NCBI GenBank assembly: GCA_018398765.1
Contig: JAHBMJ010002779.1
Span: 1-15,000 of the forward strand
From: Chromera velia
Lineage: Eukaryota; Sar; Chromeraceae
DNA: 15,000 bases
Direction of reading: 5' to 3'
Shown here: one piece after another, positions 1 through 9,000 of the stretch
How positions within the stretch are numbered: position 1 is the first letter of the stretch
How the letters are laid out: each line of letters begins with the position of its first letter
Position numbers and translations under genes: made by a program
The notes under the pieces: model-generated
Seen by the model: only the letters and a program-made list of their open reading frames with translations
What the model was told of the DNA's origin: nothing
The model's database searches: none

Positions 1-79
<79 letters not shown>

Positions 80-94
80 TTCTCTCTTTCTCTC

Positions 95-125
<31 letters not shown>

Positions 126-158
126 TCTCTCTCTCTCTCTTTTCTCTCGCTCTCTCTG

Positions 159-205
<47 letters not shown>

Positions 206-220
206 TTCTCTCTTTCTCTC

Positions 221-251
<31 letters not shown>

Positions 252-284
252 TCTCTCTCTCTCTCTTTTCTCTCGCTCTCTCTG

Positions 285-377
<93 letters not shown>

Positions 378-420
378 CTCTTCTCTCGCTCTCTCTCTCT
401 TCTCTCTCTCTCTCTCTCTT
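1..420. repeat. Long TC microsatellite with internal tandem duplication
   Basis: Almost pure (TC)n broken by TTT, TG and CG variants. The variants act as landmarks and show a tandem duplication with a 126-bp period. TTT at 39, 71, 79 and 87 recurs at 165, 197, 205 and 213. The TG variants at 104, 110 and 116 recur at 230, 236 and 242. The CG at 149 recurs at 275. The following exon suggests the tract lies in an intron of the left-hand gene. Confidence 0.95.
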
Positions 421-571
421 TGCCTCTCGGCTGGAAGGTGGAGGATCGATCGTTGTTCTCTTTCATCGACAGAGGGTGCCTGCAAAAAAAATGAAATGCT
501 TGTTGTATGTTTACTTGCCATTGCCCACATGGATGTATGCTCTCTGTCTGCTGGAATGCATGTATGGGTTG

Positions 572-600
572 TGGATGTATGTATGTATGTATTTATATAT
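572..600. repeat. Short ATGT microsatellite
   Basis: Consecutive ATGT units followed by TTTATATATG, directly before the 3' splice site at 604. It sits where the intron's polypyrimidine tract would normally be, so this acceptor has an unusually purine/TA-rich lead-in. Confidence 0.7.
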
Positions 601-604
601 GCAG

Positions 605-728
605 GTTGAGGACCCTCTGGAACGGTCTCTCCCTCCCGAAGCAGAGGACGCCTGTGATGCAGGGCGTGAAGACGGAGAGGGAGAGCGCACCTCCCGGGAT
701 CGTCATCAAGAAGGAAATTGAGGCCTAG
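605..728 (+). CDS. Terminal exon of a partial plus-strand gene
   Basis: A 3' splice site ending TATATATGCAG at 604 is followed by an open frame (phase 2) of about 40 codons to a TAG at 726-728. The peptide is basic and polar, with TERESAPPG followed by the C-terminus IVIKKEIEA. VKTE and IKKE both match the loose psi-K-x-E sumoylation pattern, which is short and common. The rest of the gene lies left of the window, and the TC-rich DNA before it would be its last intron. If TAG were read through, the same frame would stay open to TGA at 777-779, but TAG is the simpler end. I do not recognise the protein family. An alternative frame ending at 721 exists but gives a less natural composition. Confidence 0.5.
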
Positions 729-933
729 AAAAGAAAGGAGGGAGGAAGAGAGAAGGGAAGGAAGGATGAATCGGACTGAGCGAAACTTCTCTTGCTTGGG
801 TAGGGGGCTCGTTCTATGTTTCTCTCCTTAGAGAGTCTGAGTGCGTTCGTTCCCTTGACTGTCTGGTTGTACGTGCCCTCCGATTCCGTCTCCTGAGGGG
901 GGAAGGGGGGTGGATCGAAAGACTAACGACGCG

Positions 934-960
934 TTCCTTCCTTCCTTCCTTCCTTCCTTC
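934..960. repeat. TTCC microsatellite
   Basis: About six uninterrupted TTCC units in intergenic DNA. It has no coding significance. Confidence 0.95.
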
Positions 961-1871
961 GTTTATGTGTGCATCAGAACCTCTTTCGGCATACACCGAA
1001 ATTTGACTCCGTTGTATCTGGCCCCTTTGTGTCTGCCTGACCTCTTCGGGTGCATTGGGGGGCCAGGAGAAAAGGAGAGATGGGTGCTTTCAGTCTGTCT
1101 GACCTTGGTACAGGATTCGCGCTCTTTTTAACACTGATCCGTCCACATCCGCTCGTGTGCAATGCATCTCGTAGAATGGGCGTGTGGATCGGCTCCACGG
1201 ATTGCACCACCACAATTCGCTCAAGTGCATGGATGCATGTGTGTCCGTGTCTGTTGTGCTTGAATTAGACGCCCAGCAATCGCAAGTGTATCGCAAGTAA
1301 CTCGTGAAACGGATGTATGTATCCCGTCATAAAAGACACAACTTGCGCCACTGAGCGAGCTTGAACAAGCTTAGATATCTCTCGATTGAACTAGCGATTA
1401 AATTTGGAGTCATGCACTGACAAACAGTTTTCTTTTGTACCATTATAAAACTGGTAGTACCCGGCAGACTACGGCGGCAGTACGTTGGATAGAGCTACAC
1501 TTTGCACATAAAGGTAACAAGTCTGAAAACTATAAAAAACATAGAATTGAATATAGAATTAAATATTTTAAATTAAGAAGATTGAACTATGAAATTTTAA
1601 AGTAGATTTGATGCAGGGTGAGGTGTGCAAGTCTAGTGCTAGTGGGATTAGCATCGAGACTCACGTGCACACAGCCAGGACAATAGGTTCGTCGATCGAT
1701 ACGTGAAGACTGACAGTCCAAGTCTGTCGTTCTGTTCGGTAGTGGCTAGCTGTATCATTGAATTCGATCTGCTCAGTTATGAATCAACAGAGTGCCTTTG
1801 CATACATGGATTCGTGCGTGGGCTGAGTCTGCACACTCTGAATGCTGCGCTTGCTGTTTGCCGGCCCCGGA

Positions 1872-1885
1872 ACACTATATAGTGT
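1872..1885. repeat. Perfect 14-bp palindrome ACACTATATAGTGT
   Basis: ACACTAT is followed directly by its reverse complement ATAGTGT. The centre contains TATATA. It could be a chance palindrome, a dimeric protein-binding site or a TATA-like element, but it lies about 680 bp before the gene A start codon, so a core-promoter role is doubtful. Confidence 0.6.
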
Positions 1886-2079
1886 GTGCATAGCTACTGC
1901 GGCACACAACACAGGGTGTCACAAAAAAAAAATAATAGAATTTTGTAGGATGTCAAAGTTGTACTCGCGAATGTAAAGGTGGTAAGATAAATTTATTATG
2001 GTGAGAGCTTCTACCTAGGAAAAGAGGGTGACAGAGGTTTTTTTGAGCACCTACGGCTACTTAGAGCTTTTACAGAGCG

Positions 2080-2280
2080 CCGCGCGGGGGGGTCCGAAGG
2101 AGTTTGAAAGGGGGGCCGGCGACCGCAAAAGTGTGGCACCTCGATCGATCTTTTTCGGGCCCGGTTCCACGTAGTTCTGCGCCCCCCGGGCCCTTGCCCC
2201 CCCCCCTCGGCCCCCGGCCGCCCACCCTAGGGCGCCCCCGGGCCTTTCTCCGGCCGGGCCCCCGCCCACCGGAGGCCTTC
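2080..2280. other. GC-rich island with long C and G runs
   Basis: A roughly 200-bp block of extreme GC content flanked by AT-richer DNA. The plus strand carries C runs including six at 2182-2187, ten at 2197-2206 and several of three to five up to about 2265. The minus strand therefore has closely spaced G runs able to form G-quadruplexes. Frames are open on both strands because stop codons are scarce in such DNA, so I do not call a gene. The island ends about 290 bp before the gene A start codon. Confidence 0.75.
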
Positions 2281-2499
2281 GCACAAAAGCCATGCATCAA
2301 AAGCCCATGCACCATGATCATACCATGATTTGCCACCCTGCTAATTCATGCACACTCCAAGCGTTTAAACGTGTACACGACCCCAAACGTGTCACGTGCA
2401 TGAGGTGCTGGTGGGAAACATATTTTTGTCTTTCCTATGTTGTTCTTGTATATTTCGAACTCGCAGAGATTCTCCTGATCCTTTTTCAAATGCGCTGAC

Positions 2500-2549
2500 T
2501 GCGCTGGAGACGGCTAATTAAGTTGTGTCAGCTAGTGTCTCCAGCCGCA
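2500..2549 (+). promoter_or_regulatory. Inverted repeat in the 5' flank of gene A
   Basis: TGCGCTGGAGAC at 2500-2511 pairs with GTCTCCAGCCGCA at 2537-2549, giving 12 bp with a one-base bulge and a loop of about 25 nt. It ends 19 bp before the ATG of gene A, so it is probably in the 5' leader if transcription starts upstream. A hairpin there could affect initiation. Function is inferred only from position. Confidence 0.4.
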
Positions 2550-2568
2550 CGTCTGAATATACAGAGCG

Positions 2569-2927
2569 ATGGCGTCCTCTGCTGAATCTGGCAGGGGGAC
2601 ATTGCCACCAGGAAATGGTTCTAGTGAAAGTATGGAGAGGAAGGAAGAAGACTTGGTCATTTGCGGAGAGCCTTCTGAAGCATTTCAAAAAGATCCATCT
2701 AAAGTGGCCGAATTGGATCCAAATCATCGCGGGGCAACCCTCCCTGGCCACAAGGAGACAAGCCCTGCCGAATCAGATGCAGAGAAGGGAGAGAAGAATG
2801 AACCGGAGGAAGACGTCGAGGCTCTCAAAGACTTTTTGAAGAAGCACGGATTGAGCTGTTTATTCAGTGAACTAGAAAAAATCCCTCCAGTAGTGATGAA
2901 AGAGAACTGCGTCGACGACGTCAAAAG
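2569..2927 (+). other. Gene A exon 1
   Basis: About 120 codons from the ATG. Residues 1-80 are polar and acidic (SAESGRG, PAESDAEKGEKNEPEED), likely disordered. Residues 84-107 form the first helical repeat unit, DVEALKDFLKKHGLSCLFSE with ELEKIPP following. The exon ends in phase 2 at AAAAG before GTTCGT. The open frame continues to 3003 but becomes pyrimidine-rich, as expected of an intron. The acceptor is CTCTCTGCAG at 3056. Confidence 0.7.
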
Positions 2928-5900
2928 GTTCGTTGGCTATTTTTCTTACCAACTCCTTCTTCCCTTCGCGTGTTGGAGACAGTCCCTCCTTTACTTTCAC
3001 TGAATCCATCCCTGCAAGTCACCTCGATTTGTTCTTCCCTCCCTTCCTCTCTGCAGGCTTGACCTCATTCAAGCTGTGGCCTTCTTCGACGACCCCCTTG
3101 GATGATGCACTGATGAAATATCCAAGGCCAGGGGGAGGGCCGTGGATGCTTTTCAGATGGCTTAGGACTTCTGGGCGTGCAGAGAATTTCTCCAGCGTCA
3201 CCAACTGTTGCCGTTCTTTGCAGATCGAGTGGACCAGATGCCGCCGAGGAAGTTTTAGGGGTTTGACGGCTCTTATTGGGGAGAAAAGGAAAAGTGAGTG
3301 AATGAGGAAGCCTATGTCAGACAGCCAGAGAGAGAGAGAGACTCTTTTCCATCCTTTTGTTCCCGTCCGTCTACCTCTTTTTTTCCTTCCAGCCTTTTTC
3401 CTTTCCTGTGATTCTTGTCTTCCTCCCGTTCCTCTTCAATCCTCTTTCCTCCCCTGCCCTCCTCTCGCTTGCTTGCTTTCCTTTCTTCCAGCCTTTTTTC
3501 TTTGCGTCGTCTGTGCTTGTCTTGTCCTGTCTCACATGCAGATTCGACTTTTGTGAAGGTCTCTTTTGTGATGTCCCTGAAGCAGTCGCTCTACTGTCTG
3601 AGAAGAAGGCGGCAGTGAGGCAGTTCTGTCTCGAAGAGTTCAATAAAGGTCCTGTGGCAGCGAAGGGGGGAGCGGAGGAAGGGCAGAGGGCGAGGAGGGC
3701 GGTAGAGCCAACGGGAGAGGGGTCATTGAGTTCAGCTCTGTCCGACGATCTGAATGACTTTGTGTCCTATCGTGAATTTCTCTTGAGGCACGACACGGAG
3801 ATCCTTGTGCCGAGGCTGGAAGCTCTAGAGGGTGGAAGCGAGTCAAGGGGTCAGCCAGTGAGTGCATGGGTGCATGTGTCAGTCAGTCAGTCAGTCTGAG
3901 CATAGTAGGGAAGGAGAGCACTGCTGGCAGGTGAGGGCAGGTGAGGGCAGGCAGAACTTGGAGGGAGGAAGAGACAAGAGGAAGAGCTCGAATCAAGCGT
4001 CAGTCCTCCGAGGTAAAGAACCCAAGTTTTTTTTCTTCTTCTTCTCTCTTTCTCTCTCACATACATACACACCCTTACACTTTTTTGACAATCTAGTCCT
4101 GAATTGGTTGTTTGATTTCTGCATATTCTTTGGCAACCGTCATTTAGACCTGCTTCCTAGACGTCGTCACCATGTGCAACGCTACCTCAGAATAGACAGG
4201 AAGGAGGCATTTTTCTTTCTATACTAGTTTCTATACAAACTGCCTGCTTGCACACAGATCGGATTCTATTCATCTATCCGATGGAGAGTGAATGAAGAGC
4301 ACATAAAGTCGTGATGCCAGTCGGAATTCTCCCTCGATCTGTTTTGTACGTGCTTGCACTGATCGAATGTGGTGATAAGGCAGGGATGACGACCAGTACA
4401 TGATTCGTTTATTTTGGAACGAGGGCAGGGTTCTGCGTTTGGGCTTTGCACGGCCAGAGGAGACTTTCTTTCCCTCCTTCCCCCTAGTGGACCTCCCTGG
4501 TCTCTCCAGACATCGGGCCTTCTTTCCTCTCACTCATCAAACAAACAAGTAGAAGGTGGGTGTGTGCATGCATGGGCTCAGCTATCAAGTGGATCGAGGG
4601 AGAGAGAGCAGACAGCTGCAGGGGCAGGGCAGAAGAGTCTCTCTGGCACCAAAATTTAAACAGACAATTCTGGCGGTTTGGTGATGGAAACACGGTCACT
4701 GACAGGCATTCCTTCTCCGCTTTGTTGTTCTACCTTTTGCTTTTCTTTCCTCGTCTTTTTGGACTTTTCTCTTCAGTGATTCTGCTATCGCTTTCTTCTT
4801 TCATGTTAGGTATCTCCCAGTGTCTGCAGGTCTCGGCCGATGGTTGCGCTGTGTTTTGTTTCTGGATGATGGCGTCTTTTCTTGGTTAGGGGGCTAAAGA
4901 AGGGGATGTGCGGCCCTTAGTTCCTTTGTCTGAAGGCTTGGAGACTGAAGAACAGAAATCATCTCTGTTTCTCGAATTGGCAGGGAGCTTGGTTGAGCGT
5001 GCTGAAGATCACAGACAAATGAAGAGAAACCCGATAAAAGAGAATTGGTCTGTGCCCGAGAGCTTCTGGGTGATGTTGGTAGAGGCCCTCTCCTTCTATT
5101 TTGACAGATCTGTAGTCAGTCCGAGGCAGAAAAGGGGAAAGTTCTCTCTGCTGGCGAAGGAAAAGGGGGGGAAGGACAAGGAAAAGTCTGGAGGTAAAGG
5201 GAAAAAACAGGGGGGGGTTAGAAAGGGAAAGGCAAGGATGTACAGTGATTTTGAGAGATTTATAGGGGACTGGTTGTGGGAGATCTTTGACACCGGGTCT
5301 GCTGTTTTGGTAGGTTTCGTCTCCCTTGGCGTGCGTCAATTTGGGCCATCTTATATTTCGTCTTCCGCCCCTTTCATTAGCACAGACAGTGAGTGCATCC
5401 AACAGATGGCAGAGGGGCCCGTTCGTCTATCTAGGCCCGAGTCGGGCCTTCAACAGGAACAAGCGAGAGGTGGAAAAAAGGAAGAGATCTCAGACACAGA
5501 GTCGGAGTTAGAGTGTTTGACTTTGAGTCCGAACGTGAAGACGATAGAGACGGAAGGGGAGGGTCGGATTAAAGGGACCGAATTGCTTTTGCGTCCGCTC
5601 AGCAGATGCCATATGTCTTTCCTTCTTCCGGGGCATCCTTCTGATTGTTGCGAGATGCTCTTTTAGGAGACCTTCTGGTGTGACCTTGAGGTGGGCCTCG
5701 CTCAATCTGCCTGCCTGCATGGGTTCTGCCGTCCAGTTTTTATCTGTTGGTCTTCCTTCATATGTATGCAGACGGCCTGTAGAGTATTTTTGGCCTGTTT
5801 GCCTGTTGTTTTTGTGTTTGTCCCCCTAAGTTCATACTTGTCGGCCTGTCTGTTTTTTTTGTTTGTTCGTTCTTCGTTCATTCTTTCTTTTTTTTCCCTT

Positions 5901-6022
5901 TCGCTCTCTTGCTTACAGACAGAAGGAGAGAGGTCCAGTATGCCGGTAAAGAGCCTCTTTCTTCTCGCCATGCGGCGCATCTGCATTTCTCCCTGTCTGC
6001 ATCCGTCGCCTGTTTATTGTTG

Positions 6023-6056
<34 letters not shown>

Positions 6057-9000
6057 TTTCTTTCTTTCTTTCTTTCTTTTTTTCTTTCTTTCTTAGTCCA
6101 TGAGCGAGCACGCCTGCCGCGCATCACAAGACAAAGAAAGAGAATGTAATGATCACCCGTGGTCTGGCTGCAGGTTGGAGCATTTGAGGTCAGGGCGACT
6201 GCGTCCGACTGTGCGTCCACCTTTTTGGCTCTGTATGGTGAGGACGATAGAGGGATTCTGCTTGAAAAACTGAGGGAGTATGGGAAGCAGGGGAGGCTCT
6301 CAGCCTCGGGGCTTAAGGTGGCCTCTTGGGTCTGCCCCTTTTTCCGAAACGAGGTCTGCAGGCTTCTCGAAAACCCCCCCGATGCGGTGCTTCGAGAAGC
6401 ACGAAGGGTGGCAGCTAAGTGGAAAAGAACGGGGGCAGACAGTGGGGTGGACCCCGTCAGCCCCTCTGGTCCCCTTCCGCCTCTTCTCAGGCCTCCCTGC
6501 TGGAACGCCCCTCCCACTCTTGATGCAGCAGGGAAAGAGGGCAGAAAGAAGGGGGAGGGGAAGGGAGCGACGGGGGAGGTGACTGACAGGAGAGCAGTGC
6601 AGTCTGGAGGAGAGTTCGAGGCATGTGTCAAGGCAGTGGAATTGAAAGAGAGACTGTTAAAAAGAGAGAACAATGGTCCTCCCTCCTCCTCACTTGTCGG
6701 GCAGGGAGTAGAAGGAGGGCCTGTGGAGAGGGAGACGGGGAATGACAACGAACCCCCCCTCAGTGATGTAGGGGGGGAGTCTTTACCAACGCTTCCTCCC
6801 GCCGTCTCTTTGAATAGCACTAGTCAAATTACCTCCTTGTCCTGTGCACAGGTTGAGTCTCAGCCAAGGGTGCTACTGTCTGTGTGTGTAGGAGGGAAAA
6901 AAGGGAGAGAGACAGCGAATGAGACACAGGAGAAGGTTGAAGGTTCTCAGCAAGGGGAAAGGGAAAAAGGAGGGGTTGACTTGAAGAAGAAAAAATCGAA
7001 AAAGGCAATCAAAAGGGAAAAAAGGGAAGAGAAGGAGCGTCAGGAGAGCAGGCAAAAGGAGTGGGAACGGAAGAAGAGAAAGCAAGAACTGATCTCTATA
7101 TTCGACCAACGTGAAATTAGAGCTCTTCATGGAGTCACAGGGACTCTCCGTCACACCTTCCTGCACTTTGCCTCCGAGTCGGCAGATGACGAAACCGGCA
7201 GCGAGAGAACCTCACACGCTCGCATACTCTTGCCGTCTCCTCCGTAAAGAGCAGTATTACAAAAACGACGTCCAGTCTCTGCACACCCACCCGCACGTAC
7301 CACTCATTTCGAGGCAGAATCGCTTTCCGATTCCTCTGCCTGCAGTCCTTCACAGCAGCACCCGAATCTGAATCTCGACTCCTCTTCTGATCTGCATCCT
7401 TTGGGCCAAATCAGCAACCTGTCTGGGAGCAGCGAAAAAGAAACCGTAGAGAAGAAGACACCATCACCTCCAGGCAGTCACACTGCTTCCAAACCGGCCC
7501 TCCAACCCCCACCCGTTCCGATGGCCGGAGCAGCGCAGGAACCTTGGGGGACTCTGGTCAGTGAGTGCAAGCCAATCACCATTTCTATCATAACAGCCGC
7601 CACGCTGTTGGAGGCCTCCTTTGCTGCCTCCATTTCAGAAACTCTAGGCGCCCAGCCTGCCCCCCCCTCCGTCCCATAGCAGTCCGACACAGTGACCGTC
7701 GCTATACCCCAGGAGCAGCTCCGGCAGGAAGAGGCGGGCACCCAGCTGAAGGTCCAGAGCAACCGTGCTGCAGAAGGAGAAGGGGAAAAAAAAGAAAAGA
7801 AGGACAAACCCCACTTGATGCAGAGAAGAGAGGGGGTGAGGACAGTTGTCCTTCCTCTGATCTGATTGACCGACTGCCAGATGGAGAGTCACCCGCTAAT
7901 GCGATGAATGCGAACCATTGCGGATTGGGGAAGGAGGAGGCAGGTTCTGCCCCTCCAGCGTCAGACCCGTCATCCCTCTCTATGCATTCGAATATTCAGA
8001 GGCAGAGGGGGGGTCTGCTAGAGAAAGAGGAAGAAGGGAGGGGATCTGAGGAGGGATCGGGTCGCAGCGGAGGGTCGGGGGCCCCCGGGCGAGTCGTCCA
8101 TCCCCATCGTGTCCCTCCAGCCGCCGCAGGTGTCGAAAGTCAATGCGACAATCAGAATTAGCCTGCGTCCCCTCAAAAGACCCCTCACAGGCTTGTCGTG
8201 AATGACTGCGGCCTCGCCGAGCACGGTCCGAGCAAAGATCTCCGTATCGGCGCTATGCCCCTGTTGTTGAACACCCCGCTCTCGTTGAACATCTCCCCGC
8301 CCTCTGACCCCGATCACCGGATCGAGTCTCTCCCAAAAGAAGACTTGAGTGCCGGGGCTGGGGTCCGACCTGAAAGTGAGAAGGAGGACAAGAAGAGGGC
8401 TGTCTCACATTCACATTTCTGCTCTGATGTGGAGGCTTTTAACGAAAAGCTTCCATGCAGTCTGATCGATGAGAGAGAAGGAAGCATTGTTGCAGCCTCT
8501 TGTTAAGAGAATTCTGAACCAAGTGCAGAGGAGAGATATGAGGAAGACCGTCTGAGCAGAGCAGAGAGCACTCCCGAATCGGTTCAGTCTCCAAATTCAT
8601 ATTCTCACGCTCTCTCTGTGCAAAGATCTCCCCATAGAGTTGTGACTCTCCCTACCATCTCAACCTTAGCATCGAATTCTGTCCATCCTCCCTCTCAGCA
8701 GCCCGCAGAGAGCGCAGCCTTTTTATCTTTTGTCACACGTGGAGGGGGGCAATCATCGTCCCTCAAAGCAAGAATATTGAACGCGAAAGAATGCATCCCC
8801 GACTCTCTGCAGACAGGCCTTGTCGATGAGGGGAACAGAAAGAAGGAAGAGATGGGGGTCGGTTGTCCTTCAGGACATTCTAGTCCTCTCACGCCAGCAG
8901 ATCGGGGCCTGGCTGACGGGCTCAGTGTGAGTCATGCTGTTACAGAAATCTCTGAACAGATCTCGAATGTGCCTTTGAACCGTTTCTCGGAAGGCCGGCA

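Larger units (their letters stand above)
729..2568. other. Intergenic region between the left gene and gene A
   Basis: No convincing coding frame on either strand; the short open frames have simple-repeat or GC-island composition. The stretch includes a purine-rich 3' flank (729-780), a TTCC repeat, an AT-rich segment (about 1500-1610), a poly-A run near 1922-1932, a palindrome at 1872, the GC island at 2080-2280 and a hairpin just before gene A. It presumably holds the left gene's 3' end and gene A's promoter, but no TATA box or polyadenylation signal can be assigned with confidence. Confidence 0.6.

Noticed and set aside
1-420. CRISPR-like array
   Set aside because: The periodicity is a dinucleotide repeat with one 126-bp duplication; there are no distinct spacers.
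2057-2336. Overlapping open frames on both strands in the GC island
   Set aside because: Stops are rare in such GC-rich DNA; the Pro/Gly/Arg/Ala composition is what random GC-rich sequence gives.
2933-3301. Open frame continuing through exon 2 of gene A without stops
   Set aside because: It does not match the phase from exon 1, lacks the repeat homology seen in the other frame, and begins inside a pyrimidine-rich intron.
5691-6149. 152-codon hydrophobic open frame suggesting a membrane protein
   Set aside because: It starts at a GTG that is the intron donor, its Phe/Leu/Ser content comes from T-rich intron DNA and the CTTT microsatellite, and it spans two introns and the microexon.
6014-6820. 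268-codon minus-strand open frame
   Set aside because: Its tail is the complement of the CTTT microsatellite and the rest is antisense to a well-composed gene A exon.
7780-7800. Programmed -1 frameshift at an A8 slippery run
   Set aside because: A GGGGAAAAAAAAG run lies where coding signal seems to move from frame 0 to frame 2, but the GTGAGT donor at 7561 with the acceptor at 7682 puts the ribosome into frame 2 before the run, so no shift is needed.
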